Assembly (NCBI GenBank): GCA_032681305.1
Contig: CP136340.1
Coordinates: 682,001 to 746,000, forward strand
DNA from: HIMB114 sp008638005
GTDB lineage: Bacteria > Pseudomonadota > Alphaproteobacteria > Pelagibacterales > Pelagibacteraceae
Length of the DNA: 64,000 nucleotides
Direction of reading: 5' to 3'
In this document: positions 53,364-62,719 of the stretch, piece after piece
How positions within the stretch are numbered: the first letter of the stretch is position 1
Layout of the letters: each line of letters opens with the position of its first letter
Made by a program: the position numbers and the translations under genes
Notes under the pieces: model-generated
Database searches by the model: none
The model's input: only the letters and a program-made list of their open reading frames with translations
Told to the model about the DNA's origin: nothing

Positions 53364-55639
53364 TATTTAATTATCTCTGAAGAATAAGCTGCAATTGATG
53401 CTAAATTTAATATTTCCGAACTTGAAGATCTTAACGGAGCAATTTCAATTGGCTGTGCTAAACCAATTAATAAAGGACCTATAACTTTTCCACCACCAAG
53501 TTCCTTTAATAATTTAATAGATACTGCAGATGCATGAAGTGATGGCATGATAAGTATGTTGGCATTTCCCACAATTTTTGAAAAAGAGTAGCTATCTTTA
53601 AATTTTGGATTGAGAGCAACATCTGGCTGCATTTCTCCATCATACAAAAAATTTACATTATTTTTTTCTAAAATCTCAACTGCTCCTCTTACAATTGTTG
53701 TACGCTCAGTTTTTGGTTGGCCAAATGTTGAGTGGGATAAGAAGGCAACCTTAGGGTCAAACCCTAAAAGCTCGGCTACTCTTGCGCTAGAAGTTGCAAT
53801 TTCAGCAAGTTGTTCTGATGTTGGGTATTCAGTAACATTGGTATCAGCTACTAAAATAGTTCTTCCTTTTGAAACGTATAAGCAAAGACCAAATAAAATT
53901 TCATTTTCTCTTGGTCCAATAGAACTTTGCAATTTTGAAAGTGTTTCAGAGAAATTTCTCGTATTTCCGGCAACCATTCCATCAGCATCACCACACGCCA
54001 CCATGCAAGAGCCCCAAGTAACACGATCAGATTTGACCATTTTATCACAATCTTTTTCCAAAATTCCTTTTCTTTGAAGTTTTTTATAAAGATAGTTTTT
54101 ATACTTTTCAGATTTCTCCGTATCTGAAGAGTTTGTCACTTCTATTTTGTAATTTTCATCTAAACCAATTTTCTTTAAAGACTCTTTTAATTTATCTTTA
54201 TTAGCAATTAATACAGGTTCTCCTAAGCCATAGTTTTTAAAAGCAACAGCAGCTTTCAAGCTTGTTTCATCTTCACCTTCGGCAAAAACAATTCTTTTTT
54301 GAGATTTTTTAATTTTAGTATTTATTCCTTGCATTATCCCAACCGACGGATCAAGTCTTGCTTCTAACTCATCAGTATAAACATCAAAATCTTTGATTGG
54401 TTTTTGTGCAACTCCTGTATCCATAGCAGCTTTTGCGACTGCAACTGGTATTGTAGTGATTAATCTTGGATCAAATGTAGATGGAATAATATAATTTTTT
54501 CCATAGTGAGGTCTATCCCCACCATAAGCCGCTACAACCTCATCAGGTACATCTTCTCTAGCTAATTTTGCAATTGCTTGAGCAGCCGCTACTTTCATTT
54601 CCTCATTAATAGTTTTTGCTCTGACATCCAATGCACCTCTAAATATATATGGAAATCCAATCAAATTATTTACTTGGTTTGGATAATCTGATCTTCCAGT
54701 AGCAATGATTGCATCATCTCTAATTTCTAAAACTTTTTCTGGTCTAATTTCTGGTTCTGGATTTGCGCATGCAAAAATAATTGGATTTTTTGCCATAGAT
54801 TTAATCATTTCTTGTGTAAATGCTCCTGCAGCCGATAAGCCTAAAACAACATCTGCCCCTTTAATTGCATCAGCTAAAGTTCTATCTTTAGTTTCAATAG
54901 CATGCCTCGATTTCCATTGATCAATACCTTCTGGTCTTCCTCTATAAATAACTCCTTTTCGATCACACATCGTTACATTTTCATGAGGAACTCCTGAGTT
55001 TTTAAAAAGCTCTGTACAAGCTATTGCGGAAGCACCCGCTCCGTTAACAACAATTTTTACTTCACTAATAGATTTTCCAGAAATATCTAACGCATTAATT
55101 AAGCCAGCAGTTGTTATAATTGATGTCCCATGCTGATCATCGTGAAAGATTGGGATATCTACTAATTCTTTTAATTTTTCTTCAATTATAAAACAGTCTG
55201 GTGCTGCAATATCTTCTAAATTTATTCCTCCAAAAGAACATGCAATATTTTTTATAGTTTTAATAATATCTTCAGCTTCAGTTGAATCAATTTCAATATC
55301 AATTGAATCAATGTCAGCAAATCTTTTAAATAAAACTGATTTACCCTCCATCACGGGTTTTGATGCAAGCGCCCCAAGATTTCCTAATCCTAAAATTGCA
55401 GTACCATTACTGATAACTGCAACTAAGTTACCCTTACTAGTATAGTCATATGCAGTTTGAGGGTTTTTTGAAATTTCTACAACAGGAACAGCTACACCTG
55501 GAGAGTAAGCTAAAGATAAATCTCTTTGAGTAGAGAGTTGTTTAGTTGAAATGATTTCAATCTTGCCTGGTTTACCTTTTATATGAAAATCTAGCGCCTC
55601 TTTATCAGTATATTTTTCAATAGTTTCTTTCTTACTCAT
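53360..55639 (-). CDS. maeB: NADP-dependent malic enzyme with phosphotransacetylase-like domain
   Basis: A 759-residue MaeB-type enzyme converting malate to pyruvate and CO2. The malic N-terminal domain has LAYSPGVAVPVVEI and the catalytic region with FHDDQHGTS. The NADP-binding part has VVNGAGASAIACTELF. The C-terminal third (about residues 430-759) resembles phosphate acetyltransferase and typically acts as a regulatory domain. It supplies pyruvate and NADPH. Confidence 0.96.
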   Translation of the reverse strand: MSKKETIEKYTDKEALDFHIKGKPGKIEIISTKQLSTQRDLSLAYSPGVAVPVVEISKNPQTAYDYTSKGNLVAVISNGTAILGLGNLGALASKPVMEGKSVLFKRFADIDSIDIEIDSTEAEDIIKTIKNIACSFGGINLEDIAAPDCFIIEEKLKELVDIPIFHDDQHGTSIITTAGLINALDISGKSISEVKIVVNGAGASAIACTELFKNSGVPHENVTMCDRKGVIYRGRPEGIDQWKSRHAIETKDRTLADAIKGADVVLGLSAAGAFTQEMIKSMAKNPIIFACANPEPEIRPEKVLEIRDDAIIATGRSDYPNQVNNLIGFPYIFRGALDVRAKTINEEMKVAAAQAIAKLAREDVPDEVVAAYGGDRPHYGKNYIIPSTFDPRLITTIPVAVAKAAMDTGVAQKPIKDFDVYTDELEARLDPSVGIMQGINTKIKKSQKRIVFAEGEDETSLKAAVAFKNYGLGEPVLIANKDKLKESLKKIGLDENYKIEVTNSSDTEKSEKYKNYLYKKLQRKGILEKDCDKMVKSDRVTWGSCMVACGDADGMVAGNTRNFSETLSKLQSSIGPRENEILFGLCLYVSKGRTILVADTNVTEYPTSEQLAEIATSSARVAELLGFDPKVAFLSHSTFGQPKTERTTIVRGAVEILEKNNVNFLYDGEMQPDVALNPKFKDSYSFSKIVGNANILIMPSLHASAVSIKLLKELGGGKVIGPLLIGLAQPIEIAPLRSSSSEILNLASIAAYSSEIIKY

Positions 55640-55708
55640 GCTAATTTTGGTTCCAATATTGTGATGTAGAAGTATTAATGTAGAAGGTAAGAAGTGTAAA
55701 CAAATTAT

Positions 55709-57238
55709 ATGAATATACTTAAAGCAGTAAGTTCTTTTGGTTTCCTAACATTGTTAAGTAGAGTTTTAGGATATTTTAGAGATATATTAATAGCAGTTTT
55801 TATTGGTACATCTTCTTTATCTGATGCTTTTTTTGTAGCTTTTAGGTTACCCAATACGTTTAGAAGATTATTTGCCGAAGGTACGTTTAACGCTGCCTTT
55901 GTCCCGATTTATACAAAACTTACAATAAAAAAAGATGAAAAAAATTTTACAAATACAGTTTTTAATTTCTTATTAATTTCACTTTTAGCCCTCACTCTTG
56001 TCGCCGAAATTTTTATGAGTGGATTTATATATTTAATTTCACCTGGCTTTGTTAATGATCCTGATAAATTTAAGTTAGCAACAGATTTAAGCAGGATAAC
56101 ATTTCCATTTTTACTTTTTGTTTCTCTTTCATCTTTCTTTTCAGCAATTTTAAACTCCAATGGAAAATTTGCAGTCGCTGCTGGTGTTCCAATTATTCTT
56201 AATGTTTTTTTAATTATTTCAATATTTTATGCTCATTTTCTCGATCATTCTTACGTAAAGAGTATGGCAATAGCTGTTTTTTTATCAGGTTTAGCGCAAT
56301 TAATTGTTTTAATTATCTATAGTCGAAAGTTTTTTATTCCAAAAATTAATTTAATTATAAAATTTGGATATCAACTAAAGGTATTCTTTAAAAAACTTTT
56401 ACCAAGTATTTTTTCATCTGGAGTCATGCAAATTAATATTTTAGTTGGAACTATAATTGCTTCTTTCCAATCAAGTGCAGTATCTTATTTGTATTATGCA
56501 GATCGAATTTATCAATTGCCACTTGCTATATCTGGAATAGCGATTGGTACTGTTGTTTTACCGGTCCTAAGCAGATCAATTGCAAGCGATACAAATGAAA
56601 GGGTTTTATTTTTGCAAAATAGATCAATAGAATTATCGATATTTTTATCTGCACCAGCTGCAGTAGGCATAATAATTGGTGCTGAAGAAATTATTTCTTG
56701 TTTGTTTGGTTATGGATCTTTTGATCAGGAAAGTATTTATAATACCTCAAGAGCATTAATTATTTTTGGTTTTGGATTACCTGCTTTTTCTCTATTAAAA
56801 CTTTATTCAAATTTTTATTTTGCAAGAGGGGATACTAATTTTCCTTTTAAAGTTTCTGTATTTACAGTGGCTATGAATATTTTAATTAGTTTAGTTTTTT
56901 TTGAAAATTTTGGTTTTTTGTCAATCGCAGCAGGGACATCCATCTCGTGTTGGTTAGCTGTATTCGTTTACAAATTTAGTTTAAAAAAAAATAGTCTCCA
57001 TTTATCTGATAGTGTTTTTATCGAACGATTTGCTAAAATTTTTGTTTGTTCGATGGTAATGGGGTCGTTACTTTATTATCAATTTTTTTATTTCTCAGAA
57101 AAATTTTTAGTTAATGACTTAACCAAAGTTTTTTATCTATTTTTAATTATAGGTAATTCGATTTTTGTTTATTTTATAATGTCTATTATTTTTAAAGCTT
57201 TTAGTATTAAAGATTTTAAGTTAAAAAATTATAAATAA
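55709..57238 (+). CDS. murJ: Lipid II flippase MurJ
   Basis: Transports lipid II across the inner membrane for peptidoglycan synthesis. The 509 residues have about 14 membrane helices, with SRVLGYFRDILIAVFIG near the start and FRLPNTFRRLFAEGTFNAAFVP (pieces RLPNTFRRLFAEG). It is followed by trpS 2 bases later. Confidence 0.95.
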   Translation: MNILKAVSSFGFLTLLSRVLGYFRDILIAVFIGTSSLSDAFFVAFRLPNTFRRLFAEGTFNAAFVPIYTKLTIKKDEKNFTNTVFNFLLISLLALTLVAEIFMSGFIYLISPGFVNDPDKFKLATDLSRITFPFLLFVSLSSFFSAILNSNGKFAVAAGVPIILNVFLIISIFYAHFLDHSYVKSMAIAVFLSGLAQLIVLIIYSRKFFIPKINLIIKFGYQLKVFFKKLLPSIFSSGVMQINILVGTIIASFQSSAVSYLYYADRIYQLPLAISGIAIGTVVLPVLSRSIASDTNERVLFLQNRSIELSIFLSAPAAVGIIIGAEEIISCLFGYGSFDQESIYNTSRALIIFGFGLPAFSLLKLYSNFYFARGDTNFPFKVSVFTVAMNILISLVFFENFGFLSIAAGTSISCWLAVFVYKFSLKKNSLHLSDSVFIERFAKIFVCSMVMGSLLYYQFFYFSEKFLVNDLTKVFYLFLIIGNSIFVYFIMSIIFKAFSIKDFKLKNYK

Positions 57239-57240
57239 AT

Positions 57241-58239
57241 ATGAAAAGAGTACTATCAGGAATTCAGCCTACCGGTAATTTACATTTAGGTAATTATTTA
57301 GGAGCAATTAAAAATTTTGTGAGCATGCAAAACTCTTACGAATGCTTTTACATGTTAGCAGATTTACATGCTATTACCGTTAGAGTTGAGCCAAAAGATC
57401 TAAAAGAAAATATTTTAAGCACAGCAGCAGCTTTTCTTGCATCGGGTTTAGATGAAAAAAAAAATATAATTTTTTCACAGTCAAGCGTTAGATCCCATTC
57501 GGAGTTATCTTGGATATTAAATTGTACAGCTAGAGTTGGATGGCTTAATCGAATGACGCAATTTAAAGAAAAAGCAGGCTCAAACAAAGAAAAGGCAAGT
57601 GTTGGACTTTATACATACCCGGTATTAATGGCTGCAGATATTCTTGTTTATCAAGCAACACATGTTCCTGTTGGTGAAGATCAAAAACAGCACTTAGAAT
57701 TATGTAGAGATATTGCCATCAAGTTTAATAATGATTATGGAAAAGATTTTTTTAATATTCCCGAGCCTATTATTCCTGACATTTCAGCCAGAGTTATGAG
57801 TTTAAGGGATGGATTAAAAAAAATGAGCAAATCAGATGAGTCTGATCTATCAAGAATTAATTTGACAGACTCTAAAGATCAAATTGTTCAAAAAATTAAA
57901 AAAGCAAAAACCGATAGTGAGCCAATTAATGAGGGTATTTTTAATGAAAAATCAAAAAGATTTGAAGCTCAGAATCTCATTAGCATTTATGCAGATTTAA
58001 AATCTGAAAGTAATGAAAAAATATTAAGTCAGTTTGAAGGTAAAAATTTTTCTGAATTTAAAAAGGATTTTACTGACCTTTTAATTGAATATATTTCACC
58101 AATTTCTGATAAAATTGATTTATTAAGAAAAAATGAAGATCATCTTTTAAAGATCTTAAAGAATGGACAAGAAAAAGCATCTAATGTTGCTGACAAAACC
58201 ATGAAAGATGTAAAAAATATAATAGGATTGAGTTTGTGA
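57241..58239 (+). CDS. trpS: Tryptophanyl-tRNA synthetase
   Basis: Class Ic synthetase of 332 residues. The HIGH-like motif is NLHLGNYLGAIKNF, and KKMSKSDESDLSRI is the KMSKS loop. SGIQPTGNLHLG and ADLHAITV, the tryptophan pocket, are intact. It overlaps the universal stress gene by 4 bases. Confidence 0.96.
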   Translation: MKRVLSGIQPTGNLHLGNYLGAIKNFVSMQNSYECFYMLADLHAITVRVEPKDLKENILSTAAAFLASGLDEKKNIIFSQSSVRSHSELSWILNCTARVGWLNRMTQFKEKAGSNKEKASVGLYTYPVLMAADILVYQATHVPVGEDQKQHLELCRDIAIKFNNDYGKDFFNIPEPIIPDISARVMSLRDGLKKMSKSDESDLSRINLTDSKDQIVQKIKKAKTDSEPINEGIFNEKSKRFEAQNLISIYADLKSESNEKILSQFEGKNFSEFKKDFTDLLIEYISPISDKIDLLRKNEDHLLKILKNGQEKASNVADKTMKDVKNIIGLSL

Positions 58240-58697
58240 AAAAAAAATTCTTAGTTGTTATTGATGAAAGCAAAGAGTTAAAAAATGCTATTCATTTTGC
58301 TGCACAAAGAGCAAAAAATACTAATGGAAGTTTATCCATGCTCTATGTAATTGATCACGCTATCAATGCTCAATGGTCTAAAGTGGAAAATTTAATTGAA
58401 CAGGAAGAGACTAGTGAAGCAAAAAAAATATGTAGATCTTGGGCTCAAAAAATCAAAGAAAAATTTTCAATCGATACTGAGATAATTTTAAAACTTGGCA
58501 ACAGAACAGATGAATTAGTTAAGTTATTAAAGGAGGACAAAGATATAAGATTCTTAGTTTTAGCTACTTCTGATGAAGGTGAAAGTCCTGGACCAATAAT
58601 AAAATCGTTAATGTCTGCAAAAATTAAGGAATTATCCATACCTGTGGTTTTAGTTCCTGGTTCTATTGAAGAAAAAGATATAGATTTAATAGTTTAG
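58236..58697 (+). CDS. Universal stress protein (UspA) family
   Basis: A 153-residue protein with one UspA domain, starting at GTG 58236. It begins KKFLVVIDESKELKNAIHFA. The ATP-binding loop GSLSMLYV and a later GEGESPGPIIKSL-like stretch (DEGESPGPIIKS) are visible, but the canonical GxxGxGxxxGS is not clear. It may bind nucleotide weakly or not at all. In alphaproteobacteria a universal stress gene commonly sits between trpS and nifU-like genes. Confidence 0.85.
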   Translation: MKKKFLVVIDESKELKNAIHFAAQRAKNTNGSLSMLYVIDHAINAQWSKVENLIEQEETSEAKKICRSWAQKIKEKFSIDTEIILKLGNRTDELVKLLKEDKDIRFLVLATSDEGESPGPIIKSLMSAKIKELSIPVVLVPGSIEEKDIDLIV

Positions 58698-58735
58698 ATA
58701 TTGAAAAAAACAGAAAAATTTATAATTAATTTAAT

Positions 58736-59275
58736 ATGATTAGCGTAGTTGATACACCAAATCCGGATACTAAAAAGTTTATTTTTGATAAAGTTATAGT
58801 CGAGGAAGGTTCAAAAGAGTTTACTAGAAACGATGAGATTAATCTAAAAATAGTTAAGTCTATTTTTAGCGTAAAAAATGTTGATCTAATTTATTTTGAT
58901 AAAAATTTTATTTCGATAAGAAAAGCAAAAAATAGTGATTGGAATGATTTAACCAAAGAACTGCTTGCAACATTAAACCAAGAAATAACTGAAGATTTTA
59001 AACCACTCGTTTTTAAAGAAGAGAGTCAATTTGATGATGATATTTCTAAAAGAATAGAAGAGGTTTTGAATGAAAAAATTAGACCAGCTGTTGCGATGGA
59101 TGGAGGAGATATTAGACTAAAATCTTACAAAGACGGCGTGGCGGAAGTTTTATTAAAAGGAGCATGTGCAGGTTGCCCAAGTTCAACAGTCACATTAAAG
59201 CATGGTGTAGAAAGAATGATTAAACATTATGTTCCAGAAGTGAATTCGGTAGAAGCTTTTAATATTAATGAGTAG
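58736..59275 (+). CDS. nfuA: NifU-like Fe-S scaffold/carrier (NfuA type)
   Basis: A 179-residue protein with an Nfu_N domain (about residues 1-85, VDTPNPDTKKFIF) and a C-terminal NifU domain with the cluster-binding CAGC in GACAGCPSSTVTLKHGVE. It delivers [4Fe-4S] clusters, which here could serve MiaB and Nth encoded nearby. It overlaps the next gene by 8 bases. Confidence 0.93.
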   Translation: MISVVDTPNPDTKKFIFDKVIVEEGSKEFTRNDEINLKIVKSIFSVKNVDLIYFDKNFISIRKAKNSDWNDLTKELLATLNQEITEDFKPLVFKEESQFDDDISKRIEEVLNEKIRPAVAMDGGDIRLKSYKDGVAEVLLKGACAGCPSSTVTLKHGVERMIKHYVPEVNSVEAFNINE

Positions 59276-60437
59276 AAAAAAATATAGCTATTTAGATCAT
59301 CTAGTTTTAACGGCAAAAAAATATGAGGTTGAAGAGTATCTCTATTACGAAACCAAGGGCAGAAAATTAACTGCAAAACAAATTGAGTTAATTTTATTAA
59401 GAAACGGAATTAAAATACCAACTGATGAAACACCAAGATTATCAAAAGAACAGGCTAGAAAAGAGTCGTATACAGGTTTATTTCGAGCTGCAGCTCTAGT
59501 TACAATTATTTTTGCATTTGTTTTATTACCAGGTGTTATTCAAAAAAATACTGCATTGGTTAAATCAACTTATAAAAAACAAGATATGGCTTCGGTAGTT
59601 ATTGAAGAACCTAAAGAAGATATAAAGGATATTTTTTTTGAAGAAAGGGATACTCGAGGTTTTAATACACCTCATGCCCAAAGTGTTTTAGCGCTTTTTG
59701 ATGAGTTAGAATATGATTTAAATGATGTTAGACAGGGCAAACCTGTTAAACCAGTTTTTTTTACGCAATTACCTAGAGGAATAAATGAACTTGAAAAAAT
59801 TAACGATAGAAAAAAAGTATTCATTCAAATCGTATTACCATTAGTTTTATCTGAAAATGAAGAGATTTTACAAGAAAGAAAAAAGATTTTATTTTTATCA
59901 AAAACAAGAAAGCTTAGATCCTCAGATGAAGAGTGGTTAAATGAAAAATTTAAATATTACAAAGTTGAAAAAGGAAATTTTGAACTTTTATTGGAGAGGG
60001 CAGATATTATTCCACCATCACTTGCAATTGCACAGGCAGCTTATGAAAGTGGATGGGGTACATCAAGATTTGCTTTAGAAGGCAATTCATTGTTTGGTCA
60101 AAGAACGTGGAAAAAAAACGCAGGTTTAATCCCGCTTGATAGAGAAGAAAGTGAAACTTTTAAAGTAACTAAATTTGATATTATTAGAGCTTCAGTAAAA
60201 GCTTATAAGAAAAATTTAAATACTCATAAATCTTATGAAAACTTAAGGCACGAAAGATACAAAATGAGAAATAATCTTGAAGAAATATCAGGATTAGAAT
60301 TATCTAAATATTTGGATAATTATTCAGAAATTAAAGATAAATACGTTTACTACTTACAAAAAATTATTGAGCAAAACTCTTTAACTGATTTTGATAAATC
60401 CATATTATTACCTACAAAGAAATTAAATTTAGCTTAA
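59268..60437 (+). CDS. Bax-like glucosaminidase domain protein
   Basis: A 389-residue membrane-anchored peptidoglycan hydrolase candidate. A transmembrane helix lies at about residues 74-90 (AALVTIIFAFVLLPGVI). The GH73-like domain from about residue 245 shows PSLAIAQAAYESGWGTSRFA with the catalytic Glu and GNSLFGQRTW. The N terminus resembles a DNA-independent cytosolic segment with LTAKQIELILLRNGIK. Homologues of E. coli Bax share this layout. Confidence 0.85.
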   Translation: MSRKKYSYLDHLVLTAKKYEVEEYLYYETKGRKLTAKQIELILLRNGIKIPTDETPRLSKEQARKESYTGLFRAAALVTIIFAFVLLPGVIQKNTALVKSTYKKQDMASVVIEEPKEDIKDIFFEERDTRGFNTPHAQSVLALFDELEYDLNDVRQGKPVKPVFFTQLPRGINELEKINDRKKVFIQIVLPLVLSENEEILQERKKILFLSKTRKLRSSDEEWLNEKFKYYKVEKGNFELLLERADIIPPSLAIAQAAYESGWGTSRFALEGNSLFGQRTWKKNAGLIPLDREESETFKVTKFDIIRASVKAYKKNLNTHKSYENLRHERYKMRNNLEEISGLELSKYLDNYSEIKDKYVYYLQKIIEQNSLTDFDKSILLPTKKLNLA

Positions 60438-60442
60438 GCTAA

Positions 60443-60967
60443 ATGTTTAGTGAAAATTTTATTTTTATAGATACTGCATTAGAAAATATAAATTTTTTTG
60501 CTGTTGATAATAAAAAAAATTACTATCTAAAAATCAAAAATATTCAAAAAAGTGAAAATTTACCTATTCTTTTAAAGAAATTTTTATCATCAAATAAAAT
60601 TAAAATTAACAATACATTTAATGTTTATATTAATTTAGGGCCAGGAAACTTAATTGCAATACGTAATGCTATTACAACAGCTAAAGCATTTTCAATAATT
60701 TATAATTGTAATATTTTCGGAGTTTCTTTTTTTGATATTTTAAAACTACAAAATAATACTAATAAAATATTAATAAATTTTAAAAAAAATGTAATTGGCT
60801 TTGATATTAAAAATAAAGTTGCTCAAAAAATACTTGGGTCTAACGTAGCTAACAAAAGTAGAAAAAAGTTATCAAATATCAATATTAAAGTGGAAGATAT
60901 AAAATCTGTTATTTCTCACAAAAAATTTACAAAGAAAATTGTTCCAATTCCTTTATCGTCAATATAA
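60443..60967 (+). CDS. tsaB: TsaB-like protein (tRNA threonylcarbamoyladenosine system), short and divergent
   Basis: A 174-residue protein resembling TsaB, the inactive ASKHA-fold partner of TsaD. The N terminus FIDTALENINFFAVD matches the LAIDTS strand, and NLGPGNLIAIRNAITTAKA aligns with the usual GPGSFTGLR segment, in degenerate form. It is about 50 residues shorter than typical. The rimI gene that usually follows is absent. Placement before fur, miaB and phoH supports the call. Confidence 0.72.
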   Translation: MFSENFIFIDTALENINFFAVDNKKNYYLKIKNIQKSENLPILLKKFLSSNKIKINNTFNVYINLGPGNLIAIRNAITTAKAFSIIYNCNIFGVSFFDILKLQNNTNKILINFKKNVIGFDIKNKVAQKILGSNVANKSRKKLSNINIKVEDIKSVISHKKFTKKIVPIPLSSI

Positions 60968-60976
60968 TTTAGAATT

Positions 60977-61411
60977 ATGAATAAAATATCTCCTTTTGCA
61001 ATAAGTCTTGAAAAAATTTGCCAAGATCGTGGTCTAAGATTGACAGATCAAAGAAAAGTTATTGTAAGATTATTAGAGGAGACAATTTCAGATACTAAAT
61101 TTCATCCAGATGTAGATGAGATTTTTAAAAGGGCCAGCAAAATCGATAAGAAGATAAGTGTAGCAACAGTTTATAGAACAGTAAAATTGTTAGAAGAATA
61201 CGGCATTATTGACAAACACGATTTTAAAGCAGGTAAGGCGAGATATGAGGTGTCAACCGAAAATCATCATGATCATTTAATCGATGTTAACTCAGGTGAA
61301 ATTATTGAATTTGTAGATGATGAAATTGAGCAATTAAAAAAAAAAATCGCAAATCGTTTAGGTTATGATTTGATTGATCATAGACTTGAACTTTATTGTA
61401 AAAAAAAATGA
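60977..61411 (+). CDS. Fur/Mur family metal-responsive regulator
   Basis: A 144-residue Fur-family repressor. The DNA-binding wing region ISVATVYRTVKLLEEYGII and metal region HHDHLIDVNSGEIIEF are clear. The CxxC structural zinc pair of classic Fur is replaced by VNSG, as in alphaproteobacterial Fur/Mur proteins, several of which respond to manganese. No target operator was recognised in the window. It overlaps miaB by 4 bases. Confidence 0.92.
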   Translation: MNKISPFAISLEKICQDRGLRLTDQRKVIVRLLEETISDTKFHPDVDEIFKRASKIDKKISVATVYRTVKLLEEYGIIDKHDFKAGKARYEVSTENHHDHLIDVNSGEIIEFVDDEIEQLKKKIANRLGYDLIDHRLELYCKKK

Positions 61412-62715
61412 CTAGTAAATTCTTTTATATAAAAACTTTTGGTTGTCAGATGAATGAGTATGACTCAAATAAAATCTCAGACTTAATGACAACAATAGAG
61501 TACATGAAAACAGATAAAATTGATGAGGCAGACTGTTTTATCTTTAACACTTGCCATATTAGAGAAAAAGCAACACAAAAAGTTTACTCAGACATAGGCA
61601 AAATAAAAAAAATTTATAAAAATAAAAAAAAACCTATATTTGTTTTAGCAGGATGTGTTGCACAAGCCGAGTCGTCAGTTGTTTTTGAAAAAAGTGATTA
61701 TGTTGATATTGTTGTGGGACCTCAAGCTTACCATAATTTACCTAATTTAATTAATGAATTTAATTTAAAAAAACAAAAATCCGTTGATACGGAATTAAAC
61801 GTTGATGAAAAATTTGATGTTTTGAAAAATATAAAAAACACAAATTCTAAAATATCATCCTTTGTAACTATTCAGGAGGGTTGTGATAAATTTTGTAAAT
61901 TTTGTGTAGTTCCTTATACGCGCGGCCCAGAATACTCAAGAGACCATCTTAAAATATTAGATGAAGTTAAATTACTCGCAGATCAAGGTACAAAAGAAAT
62001 TATACTTTTAGGTCAAAATGTTAGCGCGTACAAGAATAATGAAATTACTTTAGCGAAATTAATAAAAAAAATTTGTAAAATAGAAAGTATTGAAAGAGTT
62101 AGATTTACAACATCACACCCAAATGATTTTGATGAAGAATTAATTTTACTCTTTTCAGAAGAACCAAAATTAATGCCCCAATTACATTTACCAGTTCAAT
62201 CAGGATCGGATAAAATTTTGAAGCTAATGAACAGAAATCACACTTGTTTAGATTATTTAAAATTAATAGAAAAATTTAAAAAAAGTAAACCTGACATTCA
62301 ATTTTCTAGTGATTTTATAATTGGTTTTCCTGGTGAAGATGAAGAGGATCATCAAGATACTATTAATTTAATAAAAGAAGTTAATTTTACTTTATCCTAC
62401 TCTTTTATTTATAGTCAAAGACCAGGAACACCGGCAACAAATTTAGATAAACTTCCAAAAGACTTATGTCAAAAAAGACTGGAAGAAATTCAAGGAATTT
62501 TATTTAAACAGCAAGTCGAGTTTAATCATTCAATGGTTAGCAAAGAGAATACTGTTTTGTTTGAAAATCGAACAACACAAGGAGACCAATTTTTTGGAAG
62601 AAATCAATACATGACACCTGTTTTTGTAAAAAATGACTTAATTAGTGCTGGAGAAATTAAGAAAATTTTAATACAAGATGCTAATAGAAATAATTTATTT
62701 GGAAAAATAGCTTAA
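61408..62715 (+). CDS. miaB: tRNA-2-methylthio-N6-dimethylallyladenosine synthase MiaB
   Basis: Radical SAM methylthiotransferase for tRNA A37. The 435 residues hold the auxiliary cluster Cys in TFGCQMNEYDSN, FNTCHIREKA and LAGCVAQ, the radical SAM motif CDKFCKFCVVPYTRG and a C-terminal TRAM domain. It is in the fur-miaB-phoH-ybeY order. Confidence 0.96.
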   Translation: MTSKFFYIKTFGCQMNEYDSNKISDLMTTIEYMKTDKIDEADCFIFNTCHIREKATQKVYSDIGKIKKIYKNKKKPIFVLAGCVAQAESSVVFEKSDYVDIVVGPQAYHNLPNLINEFNLKKQKSVDTELNVDEKFDVLKNIKNTNSKISSFVTIQEGCDKFCKFCVVPYTRGPEYSRDHLKILDEVKLLADQGTKEIILLGQNVSAYKNNEITLAKLIKKICKIESIERVRFTTSHPNDFDEELILLFSEEPKLMPQLHLPVQSGSDKILKLMNRNHTCLDYLKLIEKFKKSKPDIQFSSDFIIGFPGEDEEDHQDTINLIKEVNFTLSYSFIYSQRPGTPATNLDKLPKDLCQKRLEEIQGILFKQQVEFNHSMVSKENTVLFENRTTQGDQFFGRNQYMTPVFVKNDLISAGEIKKILIQDANRNNLFGKIA

Positions 62716-62719
62716 ATTT

